From: an uncultured Clostridium sp. | Lineage (GTDB): Bacteria > Bacillota > Clostridia > TANB77 > CAG-508 | Assembly: GCA_947057505.1 (NCBI GenBank) | Contig: CAMSEM010000021.1 | Location: forward strand, 1 to 16,899 | Direction: 5' to 3' | DNA length: 16,899 nucleotides | Part shown: one piece after another, positions 1-7,663 of the stretch | Numbering within the stretch: position 1 is the stretch's first letter | Layout: each line of letters opens with the position of its first letter | Made by a program: the position numbers and the translations under genes | Notes under the pieces: model-generated | Databases searched by the model: none | What the model was told of the DNA's origin: nothing | Seen by the model: only the letters and a program-made list of their open reading frames with translations

Positions 1-87
1 CTTCTCTTGTCTATTTTTTATTTTATTTTTTCCCACATATTATTTATGCTAATGCCTAATATTTTGTAAAGTAACTATTAAAAGATT

Positions 88-131
88 AAAAAAAAAAGAA
101 GTAACTGATTAAGTCTAATCAATTACTTCTT
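88..131 (-). terminator. Intrinsic terminator after recO
   Basis: An inverted repeat (arms 96-111 and 116-131, one internal mismatch, 4-nt loop AGTC) is followed in the minus-strand direction by an uninterrupted run of ten T. It lies about 40 bp past the recO stop codon, so it should end the era-yqzL-recO transcript. On the plus strand the stem is followed by only a short mixed T tract, so termination in that direction would be weaker. Positions 1-87 hold nothing I can assign. Confidence 0.88.
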
Positions 132-168
132 TTCTTTGAATTACTTTAGAAATATTGTAGCTATTTTT

Positions 169-894
169 TTAAAAAAGCCCCTCTATTTTATATTCTTTTT
201 CTAATTTCTCGTTAAAATATAGTTTGCTTACTAGGTTTAGCTCTTGCAAATTTTCATTAGATAGACTAAAGGAAAATAGCTTTTTGGCATCTGCTAAAAT
301 AATATATTGAATAGCAGTTTTGGTAGAATTTGAAATTTGAATAGCACCTTTATCTATTCTGCCACAACTTTCACATTTTAAGCCGTTATCTTTTAGGCTA
401 AAGTAGCTTAAGTTTTCTGTACTTTTACAGTTAACACACTGCCTAATTTGTGGGGTAAACCCTAAGTAGCAAAGAAGTCTTAGTTTAAATACCGAAACAA
501 TAAAGTCTAAGTCTTTATCGGTTTCTGATATCATATACAATGTGTTTAAAAATAGCTGTAAAATTTTATATGTATTTTGATTTTCATCTGTTACTTCGTT
601 AATAATTTTGGTAATATGTGAGCTATAGGTTAGTTTTTCTAAATCTGTACGAATTTTGTAAAATACTTCTATTGTTTCACAGGAGTTTATATGATAACTG
701 TTTGCTCCTTTATATAGCATATAATCTCCAAAGCATAAAAACTGAGTGCCTGCCATTAAAAGGCTTTTAGGTCTTCTTGCGCCTTTGGCAGCACACCCAA
801 TTTTTCCGTTTGGAGTAAGTATTGTTACCATTTTATCAAAGTCATTCATATTACTTTCTGAAAGAATGATTCCCTTGGTTTTGATAATTCCCAT
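169..894 (-). CDS. recO: DNA repair protein RecO
   Basis: RecO is the recombination mediator of the RecFOR pathway. It binds ssDNA, anneals complementary strands and helps load RecA onto SSB-coated DNA. The 241-residue product has the usual family length. Its N-terminus is the OB-fold opening (GIIKTKGIIL..., then a KGARRPKS basic segment near 37-44). A four-cysteine zinc site sits at C153, C156, C174 and C177, as in many Gram-positive RecO proteins. The ATG start has GAGGG about 8 nt upstream. The gene overlaps the end of yqzL by 44 nt, suggesting translational coupling, and is the last gene before a strong terminator. The order era-yqzL-recO is the one known from Bacillus. Identification is from sequence motifs and synteny. 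Confidence 0.95.
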   Translation of the reverse strand: MGIIKTKGIILSESNMNDFDKMVTILTPNGKIGCAAKGARRPKSLLMAGTQFLCFGDYMLYKGANSYHINSCETIEVFYKIRTDLEKLTYSSHITKIINEVTDENQNTYKILQLFLNTLYMISETDKDLDFIVSVFKLRLLCYLGFTPQIRQCVNCKSTENLSYFSLKDNGLKCESCGRIDKGAIQISNSTKTAIQYIILADAKKLFSFSLSNENLQELNLVSKLYFNEKLEKEYKIEGLF

Positions 895-1039
895 ATTGTG
901 TTCCCTCTATATTTTCTAAGCTTGTTTGTTGTTTATTTTTTTCTATGTTTTCTACTTGCATCAGTTCCATGAAAGTATTAATATCTCCAGTTTGCTTGAA
1001 AGTGTTCCATGCTAAATTTTTAATTTGTTTTTCCATCAT
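851..1039 (-). CDS. yqzL: YqzL-like small protein
   Basis: A 62-residue protein. Its N-terminal part (NLAWNTFKQTGDINTFMEL) matches the pattern of the short YqzL family, in which a Trp and a Phe lie in a phrase like W-x-x-F-x-x-T-G-x-I-x-x-Y/F. The function of YqzL is not established. The position between era and recO is the same as in Bacillus and supports the call. The C-terminal half (Q/N-rich, from about residue 35) extends beyond the usual family length of under 50 residues and runs into recO. It may be lineage-specific. AGGAG lies 11 nt before the first of two adjacent ATG codons, so the first is used here; the second (1036) is possible. Confidence 0.75.
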   Translation of the reverse strand: MMEKQIKNLAWNTFKQTGDINTFMELMQVENIEKNKQQTSLENIEGTQYGNYQNQGNHSFRK

Positions 1040-1059
1040 GTATCTATCAACTCCTGTTC

Positions 1060-1078
1060 TAGAAGCTTTTCGCTTCTA
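1060..1078. repeat. Short hairpin upstream of yqzL
   Basis: A perfect 7-bp inverted repeat (TAGAAGC / GCTTCTA) with a 5-nt loop, immediately upstream of the yqzL ribosome-binding site in the 153-bp gap between era and yqzL. There is no T run after it, so a terminator is unlikely. It could be an mRNA processing or stability element. The rest of the gap is AT-rich with no credible reading frame. Confidence 0.4.
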
Positions 1079-1192
1079 CTTTTATCTTTGGCTTTTTCTT
1101 TACTTTTTATTCTTAATTTTCACTAACATTATTTTCCAATTTCAATGTTTCATTCACATTAATGTATATTTTATGATACTTAATAAAAATCC

Positions 1193-2098
1193 TTATTCCT
1201 CTCCCTTAAACCTTTTTATAAACTGCTCATTGTTAATCCAATCTTCTTTTACTTTTACCCACAATTGTAAGTTTACTTGTTCTTCTAATGTTTTTTCTAA
1301 GTCTTGTCTTGCATAAGTTCCAATTCTTTTTAACATTTTACCTTCTTTTCCAATAATAATACCTTTATGCGATTTTTTTAAACAATAAATAGTTGCCTCT
1401 ATATTGAAAATTGGCTTATTTTCTTTTGTTTTTGCTTTTTTCATTTTCTCTATTTCTACAAAAATGCCATGTGGTACTTCTTCTTGTAGTAATTTTAATG
1501 CTTTTTCACGAATGGTTTCTGCTGCTAAATCACGCAATGTTTGGTCTGTATATTCTTCTGTACTATAATATGCTGGACCTTCTTTTAAGTTTTTTTCTAT
1601 TTCTTCTAAAACAACTTCTACATCTGGCTTTTTTAAAATTGACATTGGAATAATAGCTTTAAAGTCATATTCATCTTTAAAATAGGCTATCATCTCTGCT
1701 ACTTGTTCTTTATTTACTAAGTCTATTTTATTAATAATTAGAATAGTAGGGGTGCCTGCTTGTTTTATTTTTTCTAAAATCATTTGGTCACCTTTACCTA
1801 TTCCTTTTGAGTCTGCTTCTACTACAAATACAATAACATCAGAGTCTGGTATACTACTCCAAGCAGTATCATTCATAGTATCTCCCAATTTTGATTTTGG
1901 TTTATGAATTCCTGGAGTATCTACAAATATAATTTGAGAATTTTTTCTATTAATAATAGCTCTAATGGTTGTTCTTGTAGTTTGTGGCTTATTTACTACT
2001 GCTGCTATTTTTTGCCCTACTATTTCATTTAATAAGCTAGATTTTCCTACATTGGTTCTTCCTACTAATGCTACAAAACCAGATTTAAATTTTTCCAT
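1193..2098 (-). CDS. era: GTPase Era
   Basis: Era is an essential GTPase that binds the 3' end of 16S rRNA through a KH domain and helps assemble the 30S subunit. The 301 residues have the normal length. The P-loop GRTNVGKSS is at 13-21, switch II holds DTPGIHKPK, and NKID is the G4 motif. The C-terminal KH domain carries the GKEGKMLKRIG signature, followed by the Era ending with a W-V-K-V-K-x-D-W phrase. The ATG start has AAAGGAAA upstream at rather long spacing (about 11-13 nt), and no better start exists. It follows hydA across a 347-bp gap holding a palindromic element and is followed by yqzL and recO on the same strand. Confidence 0.97.
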   Translation of the reverse strand: MEKFKSGFVALVGRTNVGKSSLLNEIVGQKIAAVVNKPQTTRTTIRAIINRKNSQIIFVDTPGIHKPKSKLGDTMNDTAWSSIPDSDVIVFVVEADSKGIGKGDQMILEKIKQAGTPTILIINKIDLVNKEQVAEMIAYFKDEYDFKAIIPMSILKKPDVEVVLEEIEKNLKEGPAYYSTEEYTDQTLRDLAAETIREKALKLLQEEVPHGIFVEIEKMKKAKTKENKPIFNIEATIYCLKKSHKGIIIGKEGKMLKRIGTYARQDLEKTLEEQVNLQLWVKVKEDWINNEQFIKRFKGEE

Positions 2099-2204
2099 TT
2101 GTTATTTTGTTTCCTTTCTAAAAGTTTGAATTTTTCTCTAATTATTACTATATGCATTAAAATCTAAAAATTTAAAGTAAGTATTCATTTCTTAATATAT
2201 AGTA

Positions 2205-2317
2205 GTCCTAAAAGTATTTGTTTTTGCAGTTTACAAAATTCCTGAGTTATTCATTCTTCTTTGAACTTTACTATTGCCTCAGCATTTTGAAAACAAGAAA
2301 ACAAATACTTTTAGGAC
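2205..2317. repeat. MITE-like palindromic element with perfect 20-bp terminal inverted repeats
   Basis: The 347-bp gap between hydA and era holds a 113-bp element whose ends are perfect 20-bp inverted repeats (2205-2224 beginning GTCCTAAAAG, and 2298-2317 ending CTTTTAGGAC). The arms continue inward imperfectly to CTGAG/CTCAG (2242-2246, 2278-2282), so about 40 nt on each side can pair around a ~31-nt loop. It has no significant coding capacity. Compact size and precise terminal repeats fit a non-autonomous mobile element. A structured RNA or transcription-blocking hairpin after hydA is the alternative. No clear target-site duplication is visible. The neighbouring stretch 2099-2204 shows nothing recognisable. 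Confidence 0.6.
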
Positions 2318-2393
2318 AATTCTATTTAATGGTTATCAATAATAGTTCAAATACATTTGGATTATACTACTATTATATTCTTCTTTTTGTAGA

Positions 2394-2444
2394 ATTTTGT
2401 CAATAACTTTTTACTTTTTTTCTACCAAATTTTCTTGACAAAAT
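2394..2444 (-). promoter_or_regulatory. Inverted repeat after hydA with a possible promoter for era
   Basis: Directly after the hydA stop codon, a 10-bp inverted repeat (ATTTTGTCAA 2394-2403, TTGACAAAAT 2435-2444) brackets 31 nt. Its minus-strand inner copy gives a perfect TTGACA (2398-2403). A TATAAT follows downstream, but at about 20 nt spacing, longer than the usual 17. Transcription of era could start here, or the repeat could act in hydA mRNA termination or decay. No T run follows the stem, so it is not a textbook terminator. Confidence 0.3.
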
Positions 2445-2445
2445 C

Positions 2446-4200
2446 TTATATTCTGTACTTTTCCTTTTTCTCGTAATGGGTATGTAATAGCTCATGTGCT
2501 AAATGTCCACCTGGCTCACCCAAAAATTCTTTATATATTTTTTGTAATACAGGATTTTCATGTGATTTTCTAATTGTGCTTTTTTCATCAATTGTGTACA
2601 TTGCTTTTGCTCTTTTTTCGCGTACATTTACGGTTTCTTGAATTTTAGCGCTTTTGATTGGTTGACCACCACCCATGATACAGCCTCCAGGGCATGCCAT
2701 AATTTCTACAAATTGATAGTCTGCTTTTCCTTGTTTAATTTCTTCCATAATGGCTTGTGCATTGCTAAGGCCATGTGCTACAGCTACTTTTACTTCTTTA
2801 TCACCTATGGTAATAGTAGCCTTTTTAATGCCTGTTTTTCCTCTTACTTCTTCAAATTCTATTTTTTCTAATGGCTTGCCTGTTATAAGCTCAGAAACAG
2901 ACCTTAGGGCTGCTTCCATTACACCACCAGTCACACCGAAAATTGCTGCAGCACCTGTTGCTTCTCCCATTGGATTATCAAAGCTTTCATCTTCTAATTC
3001 TACAAATTCGATATTAGCAGATTTTATCATTCTTGCAAGTTCTCTTGTAGTAATAACTGCATCCACATTATTTAATTCGTCATTTTGCATTTCTGCTCTT
3101 TGTCTTTCATACTTTTTAGCAATACATGGCATAACAGATACTACAAATATTTTTTCTGGGTCAATATTTTGCTTTTTAGCATAGTATGATTTTATAAGTG
3201 CTCCAAACATTTCATGTGGAGATTTACAACTAGATAAGTGTTCTAATTGTTCTGGATAGTTCATTTCAATATATTTTATCCATGCTGGGCAACAAGAAGT
3301 AATCATTGGTAAACTAGCGTTTTCTTGCAAGCGATGGATGAATTCTGTTCCTTCTTCCATAATGGTAAAGTCTGCACCAGTATTGGTATCAAATACTTTA
3401 TCAAACCCTAATCTTTTTAATGCTGCTACCATTTTACCTTCTACATTTGTACCAATTGGAAGTCCAAACTCTTCTCCTAATGCTACTCTAACTGCTGGCG
3501 CTGTTTGTACTACCACGTAGGTATCTTGGTCTTTTAATTTTTGCCATACTACTCTTGTTGAGTCTTTTTCATGTAAAGCTCCTGTTGGGCAAGCTTCTAT
3601 ACATTGACCACAAAAAGTACAGTTAACATCATTTAAGCTACACCCTTGTACGGTAGACATACAAGAAGAAAATCCTCTATTTACAGCATCTATTGCACCT
3701 ATTTTTTGTACTTTTTTACAAGCAGATATGCATCTTCTACATAAAATACATTTGTTTAAATCACGTACAATAGAAGGAGATTTACCATCTATTTGATACT
3801 GAGTTTTTTCTCCATCGTAACTAATATCTGTTACATTAAATTTCATAGCTAGTTCTTGTAATTCACAGTTTCCATTTCTAGAGCAAGTTAAACAGTCCCT
3901 ATGATGATTAGATAAAATCAGGTCAAGCATGGTTCTTCTTGCTTCCATAACTTCTGGTGAATTTGTATGTACTATCATTCCTTCTTCTACTTTTTGTATA
4001 CAAGAGGTGGTAAATCCACGTCTTCCCTCCACTTGAGTAATACACATTCTGCAATCTCCAACTTCATTAATGTCTTTCAAAAAACATAATGTCGGAATGT
4101 CTATATTTGCTTTTCTGGCTGCTTGCAAAATGGTAGTTCCTTCTGGTACAGTTATTTCTTTATTATCAATTTTTAAAGTTATCATTTTTTTATCAGACAT
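2446..4200 (-). CDS. hydA: [FeFe]-hydrogenase catalytic subunit (HydA/HndD type)
   Basis: Large subunit of a multimeric cytoplasmic [FeFe]-hydrogenase, reducing protons with electrons from NADH and ferredoxin, or the reverse. The N-terminal 2Fe-2S domain has C39, C50, C53 and C67. A His/Cys cluster follows (HHRDCLTC...C, about 99-112), then two 4Fe-4S ferredoxin motifs (CILCRRCISAC and CTFCGQCIEACP). The H-cluster domain carries all three signatures: TSCCPAW near 300, MPCIAKKYE near 357 and MACPGGCIMGGGQP near 501. A small-subunit-like tail completes 584 residues, the length of HndD-type subunits. The additional C-terminal 2Fe-2S domain of the longer Thermotoga type is absent. The ATG has GAGGAAAAT just before it. 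It is the last gene of hydC-hydB-GNAT-hydA. The maturases HydE, HydF and HydG are not in the window. Confidence 0.96.
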   Translation of the reverse strand: MSDKKMITLKIDNKEITVPEGTTILQAARKANIDIPTLCFLKDINEVGDCRMCITQVEGRRGFTTSCIQKVEEGMIVHTNSPEVMEARRTMLDLILSNHHRDCLTCSRNGNCELQELAMKFNVTDISYDGEKTQYQIDGKSPSIVRDLNKCILCRRCISACKKVQKIGAIDAVNRGFSSCMSTVQGCSLNDVNCTFCGQCIEACPTGALHEKDSTRVVWQKLKDQDTYVVVQTAPAVRVALGEEFGLPIGTNVEGKMVAALKRLGFDKVFDTNTGADFTIMEEGTEFIHRLQENASLPMITSCCPAWIKYIEMNYPEQLEHLSSCKSPHEMFGALIKSYYAKKQNIDPEKIFVVSVMPCIAKKYERQRAEMQNDELNNVDAVITTRELARMIKSANIEFVELEDESFDNPMGEATGAAAIFGVTGGVMEAALRSVSELITGKPLEKIEFEEVRGKTGIKKATITIGDKEVKVAVAHGLSNAQAIMEEIKQGKADYQFVEIMACPGGCIMGGGQPIKSAKIQETVNVREKRAKAMYTIDEKSTIRKSHENPVLQKIYKEFLGEPGGHLAHELLHTHYEKKEKYRI

Positions 4201-4229
4201 ATTTTCCTCTTTCCTTCCTAAAAAAGCTT

Positions 4230-4802
4230 TTACTTTACATTTTTGTTTCTAATATATTCTTTTCCTTCTTGTGCAAATTCTTCTCTTAAAATATCCATAT
4301 AAATAGTATCATGAAATTTGCCATTTAAAAATCTAGATTTTCTCCTTCTTCCCATTTCTTTAAATCCACATTTCTTGTAGCAAGCTTTACCTCTTTCATT
4401 AAAGTCAAATACGTTTAGTTGAATACTATTTAAATTTAAATAATTAAAACCATATTCTAATATTAGTTTGATTGCCTCTGTTCCATAGCCTTTATCTCTA
4501 TAATCTGCTTCTCCTATAAATATTCCTAGTATTGCACTCTGATTTTCTTTATCTATATTTTCTAAGCTTACAGTTCCTATCATTTGATCGTTTTCTAAAG
4601 TTACAATTGAAAAACAAGCTCCATCTGTTTGTATTTGTTCTAAATACTTCTTTTCGCCTTCTAATGTAACTATCTGACCAGATCTATCTGTATAGTCTGT
4701 TACTTGGAAGTCATTTAGCCATTTAGTAAATAGTTCTACATCTTCACTATTTCTAGGAGATAAGTAAATTCTATCTCCTACTATCTTTTTAAAATACTTC
4801 AT
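4230..4802 (-). CDS. GNAT family N-acetyltransferase (RimJ/RimL-like)
   Basis: A 190-residue protein of the GCN5-related acetyltransferase fold, transferring acetyl from acetyl-CoA to an amine. The acetyl-CoA pyrophosphate-binding signature is RDKGYGT at 102-108. The conserved FNERGKACYKKCGF phrase follows, typical of RimJ/RimL-like enzymes acting on protein N-termini or small amines. The substrate cannot be told. Its SD (AAAGGAG) overlaps the hydB stop codon and the hydA gene starts 29 bp after its end, so it is co-transcribed inside the hydrogenase operon. Whether it acts on the hydrogenase is unknown; it may be an incidental insertion. Confidence 0.88.
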   Translation of the reverse strand: MKYFKKIVGDRIYLSPRNSEDVELFTKWLNDFQVTDYTDRSGQIVTLEGEKKYLEQIQTDGACFSIVTLENDQMIGTVSLENIDKENQSAILGIFIGEADYRDKGYGTEAIKLILEYGFNYLNLNSIQLNVFDFNERGKACYKKCGFKEMGRRRKSRFLNGKFHDTIYMDILREEFAQEGKEYIRNKNVK

Positions 4803-4817
4803 GATTCTTTTCTCCTT

Positions 4818-6674
4818 TTAGCCTATTGCATGGAATGGACAAACACTAATACAAGTTCCACACTTAATACATGTTTCTTCATCAATTTTATGTATTTTTC
4901 CTGGTTCTCCAGAAATTGCTGCTACTGGGCAGTTACGCTTACACATACCACAGCCTTTACATTTGCCTTCATCTATTTGTATTTTGGCTAAGGCCTTACA
5001 TTCTCCTGTTTTGCATTCTTTGTATTTTACATGTTCTAAGTATTCTTCCCTAAAATACTTTAAGGTAGAAAGTACTGGGTTTGGTGCAGATTGCCCTAAA
5101 CCACATATAGCTGTTTTAGGAATATTAATTGCTAATTCTTCTAATTTTTTAAAGTCTTGCTCATCTGCTTCTCCGTTTGTAATTTTTTCTAATAGTTCTA
5201 ACATTCTTTTTGTTCCAATTCTACAAGGAGTACATTTTCCGCAAGATTCATCTACTGTAAAACTTAGATAAAATTTTGCTAAATTTACCATACATTTAGT
5301 ATCATCCATAACAATTAATCCTCCAGAACCCATCATAGATCCTATTTCTTTTAGTGATTCATAATCAATTGGAGTATCTAAATGTTCTTTTGGAATACAT
5401 CCGCCAGATGGTCCACCTGTTTGAGCTGCTTTAAATTCTCTATTGTTTGGAATACCTCCACCAATATCAAAAACAATTTCTCTTAAGGTAGTTCCCATTG
5501 GTACTTCTACTAGTCCAACGTTTACTACGTTTCCACCTAAAGCAAATACTTTTGTTCCTTTTGATTTTTCTGTACCTATGCTTGCATACCAATCTGCTCC
5601 ATTTAATATAATTTTAGGAATGTTAGCATAGGTTTCTACATTATTAATTAAGGTTGGTTTTCCCCATAGACCTGCACTTGCTGGATATGGTGGTTTTAAG
5701 CGTGGTTGACCACGTTTTCCTTCAATTGATTCTAATAGTGCTGTTTCTTCTCCACATACAAAAGCTCCTGCTCCTAGACGAATATCTACATCAAAATCAA
5801 ATCCGCTTCCAAAAATATTTTTTCCTAATATGCCATATTCTCTTGCTTGTTTAATAGCAACTCCAAAGCGCTCTACTGCAATAGGATATTCTGCTCTAAC
5901 ATAGATATACCCTTGGTTTGCTCCTATACTATATCCTGCAATCATCATGGCTTCTATAACAGAGTGTGGGTCACCTTCTAAAATACTTCTATCCATGAAT
6001 GCTCCTGGGTCACCTTCATCTGCATTACAAACTACATATTTTTGCTCGCCTTCTACTTGTCTAGTTAATTTCCATTTGGTACCTGTTGGAAAGCCAGCTC
6101 CCCCTCTACCTCTTAAACCAGATTTTTCAATTGTTTCAATTACTTCATCTTCTGACATTTCTAATAATACTTTTTCTAGGGCTTTATAGCCATCAAAAGC
6201 AATATATTCATCTATATTTTCTGGGTCAATTACACCACAATTTTTAAGTGCTATTCTTTTTTGCTTTTTATAAAAGTTAAGCTCATCTAATTTTTGCACT
6301 TTGGTACCATCAATATCTTTGCAAAGTAAACGTTCTACTACTTTACCTTCTACAATGTGAGTTTGTATAATTTCTTCGCAGTCTTCTGGCGTTACCATAG
6401 CATAAAAGGTATCTTCTGGGCGAATAATAACAATAGGGCCTTTGGCGCACAAGCCAAAACAACCTGTTTGAATAACACGTACATTTTCTATTTGTTTTTC
6501 TTCTATTATTTTTTTAAAGTTTTCTATTATTTTAGGAGATTTTGAAGATGTACATCCTGTTCCATGGCATACTAAAATATGTTTTTCTCTGCCACATACT
6601 TCACTATTTACACGAAGGTCTAATTCTTTTCTTTTTTCTTCTCTTATTTTTCTAATTTTCTCTAATGTTTCCAA
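4818..6674 (-). CDS. hydB: Hydrogenase NADH-binding flavoprotein subunit (HydB/HndC, NuoF-like)
   Basis: The diaphorase subunit, which binds FMN and NAD(H) and is the proposed site of electron bifurcation in HydABC complexes. Domains in order: a thioredoxin-like 2Fe-2S domain (C36, C41, C72, C76); a NuoF core with GLRGRGGAGFPTGTKW (NADH), NADEGDPGAFMDR (FMN) and GAGAFVCGEETAL; a 4Fe-4S site SCGKCTPCRIG; and a C-terminal pair of 4Fe-4S motifs (CKGCGMCKRNCP, CIKCGTCISVCP). The length of about 618 residues is normal. Start choice: a reading frame opens at TTG 6692, but AAAGGAG lies inside that segment and sits 8 nt before TTG at 6674, which gives METLEKIRK..., so TTG 6674 is preferred. The gene follows hydC across a 93-bp palindromic element. 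Confidence 0.95.
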   Translation of the reverse strand: METLEKIRKIREEKRKELDLRVNSEVCGREKHILVCHGTGCTSSKSPKIIENFKKIIEEKQIENVRVIQTGCFGLCAKGPIVIIRPEDTFYAMVTPEDCEEIIQTHIVEGKVVERLLCKDIDGTKVQKLDELNFYKKQKRIALKNCGVIDPENIDEYIAFDGYKALEKVLLEMSEDEVIETIEKSGLRGRGGAGFPTGTKWKLTRQVEGEQKYVVCNADEGDPGAFMDRSILEGDPHSVIEAMMIAGYSIGANQGYIYVRAEYPIAVERFGVAIKQAREYGILGKNIFGSGFDFDVDIRLGAGAFVCGEETALLESIEGKRGQPRLKPPYPASAGLWGKPTLINNVETYANIPKIILNGADWYASIGTEKSKGTKVFALGGNVVNVGLVEVPMGTTLREIVFDIGGGIPNNREFKAAQTGGPSGGCIPKEHLDTPIDYESLKEIGSMMGSGGLIVMDDTKCMVNLAKFYLSFTVDESCGKCTPCRIGTKRMLELLEKITNGEADEQDFKKLEELAINIPKTAICGLGQSAPNPVLSTLKYFREEYLEHVKYKECKTGECKALAKIQIDEGKCKGCGMCKRNCPVAAISGEPGKIHKIDEETCIKCGTCISVCPFHAIG

Positions 6675-6721
6675 TTTATGTACTCCTTTCAAATTTGAAC
6701 ATATATATTTCTCAATATGAT

Positions 6722-6814
6722 TATGTTTTTGTAGCGACGCTGTTAAACAGTTGTGTTGAGGCGGTTACGCCTTTACAGACTGTTACGAAGCAGGGATGGA
6801 GCAAAAAAAACATA
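6722..6814. repeat. Nested palindromic element between hydC and hydB
   Basis: The 158-bp gap between hydC and the preferred hydB start contains a 93-bp element richer in G+C than its surroundings. Its ends are an inverted repeat (TATGTTTTTGTAGC 6722-6735 against the complement of 6801-6814, 12 of 14 matching). Inside are AACAGT/ACTGTT (6746-6751, 6779-6784) and a hairpin AGGCG-gtta-CGCCT (6759-6772), so the whole piece folds as one nested hairpin. There is no reading frame. It looks like a small non-autonomous mobile or REP-type element within an operon. A regulatory RNA hairpin adjusting hydB expression is the alternative. Confidence 0.55.
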
Positions 6815-6832
6815 GTCCATATTAAAATAGCA

Positions 6833-7321
6833 TTAGTTTAAATTGTCTAACACCTCATCTAGCATTTTAACTGTAGCTTTTCCATACACTTCGCCATTTA
6901 TTGTAAAAACTGGAGCAATTCCGCATGCACCAACACAACGTGTTGCGTCTATTGAAAATTTGCCATCTGGTGTAGTTTGTCCTTCTTCTATGTTTAGTCT
7001 TTGTTTTAGGCGTTCCATAATTTTTTCAGAGCCTTTTACAAAGCAAGCAGTACCTAAACATACAGATATAGCATATTTTCCCTTTGGTTTTAGGGTAAAT
7101 CTAGAATAAAAGGTAATTACACCATATACCTCTGCCATTGGTATATTTAAGTATTCTGAAATTTTTTGTTGTGCAGTTTTAGGTATGTACCCATATTTCA
7201 TTTGCACTTCGTTTAAAATAGGAATTAGGTTATCTTTTGAAGTAGTGTATTGTTCTAAGATTTCCTTTAGTTCTTTATTTAGTTTTTCTTCCATACAAGG
7301 ACAATTTTGATTTTCGTTCAT
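6833..7321 (-). CDS. hydC: Hydrogenase 2Fe-2S subunit (HydC/HndA, NuoE-like)
   Basis: The thioredoxin-fold 2Fe-2S subunit that passes electrons between HydB and HydA. It is 162 residues, as expected for NuoE-like proteins. An N-terminal helical region contains the family phrase NEVQMKYGYIPK, followed by EVYGVITFYSRF, and the cluster ligands are C88, C93, C129 and C133 (CLGTACFVKG and RCVGACGIAP). The frame stays open upstream to 7408, but AAAGGAG lies 5 nt before ATG 7321, which is therefore the start. First gene of the hydrogenase operon, with a good promoter upstream at 7377-7405. Confidence 0.95.
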   Translation of the reverse strand: MNENQNCPCMEEKLNKELKEILEQYTTSKDNLIPILNEVQMKYGYIPKTAQQKISEYLNIPMAEVYGVITFYSRFTLKPKGKYAISVCLGTACFVKGSEKIMERLKQRLNIEEGQTTPDGKFSIDATRCVGACGIAPVFTINGEVYGKATVKMLDEVLDNLN

Positions 7322-7376
7322 GTTTTCTCCTTTCAATTTAGTTTTCTTTATATTGTATTGGTTATTTTCAATGTTT

Positions 7377-7405
7377 ATTATATCAAATCTAGCATTTTTG
7401 TACAA
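7377..7405 (-). promoter_or_regulatory. Promoter of the hydC-hydB-GNAT-hydA operon
   Basis: Read on the minus strand, TTGTAC (7400-7405) is followed after 17 nt by a perfect TATAAT (7377-7382), a sigma-A-type promoter with optimal spacing. The predicted transcript starts near 7370, leaving a leader of about 50 nt before hydC. No convincing Rex operator (TTGTTAA...TTAACAA) overlaps it. A looser inverted repeat, TTGTAAA/TTTACAA, lies further upstream (about 7454-7482). Confidence 0.7.
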
Positions 7406-7525
7406 CAAATTTCGACTTTTTTTCTTAAGTAATTGTTACCAATTTTTTTGTAGCTTTGTAAAACTTTATTTAATATTTACAATATCTCTTTTTGTAAACT
7501 TTAAGTCAGCTATTTTCTTGCAGAT

Positions 7526-7554
7526 TTGAAATTTTATATAAAATGTAGTATAAT
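7526..7554 (+). promoter_or_regulatory. Promoter of the plus-strand small membrane-protein gene
   Basis: TTGAAA (7526-7531), a 17-nt spacer and a perfect TATAAT (7549-7554) form a sigma-A-type promoter directed to the right. It diverges from the hydC promoter about 120 bp away. Transcription should start near 7561, giving a leader of about 100 nt. Confidence 0.72.
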
Positions 7555-7588
7555 AATATTATGTAAGTAATATCTTTATTTTAAATTA

Positions 7589-7612
7589 TTTCTTAATTTA
7601 CTAATTAAGAAA
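7589..7612 (+). promoter_or_regulatory. Leader hairpin upstream of the plus-strand gene
   Basis: A perfect 10-bp inverted repeat (TTTCTTAATT / AATTAAGAAA) with a 4-nt loop sits within the predicted leader, about 50 nt before the start codon. It is AT-only except for one pair and lacks a following T run. It could be an mRNA stability element or an operator. Function unknown. Confidence 0.35.
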
Positions 7613-7663
7613 CAATTTTCTCTTAGTTTTAACCTATTAAATAACATCAGGGAGGAAATTTTT

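Noticed and set aside
2218..2406. A 62-codon plus-strand frame in the hydA-era gap
   Set aside because: It starts inside the terminal repeat of the palindromic element, lacks an SD and has no recognisable protein character.
6722..6814. tRNA or riboswitch in the hydC-hydB gap
   Set aside because: The stems nest into one hairpin, with no cloverleaf, T-loop or anticodon arrangement, and I recognise no riboswitch core.
7322..7500. Rex redox-repressor operator upstream of hydC
   Set aside because: Only loose TTGT...ACAA-type repeats are present. None matches the spacing and symmetry of a Rex box closely enough to call.
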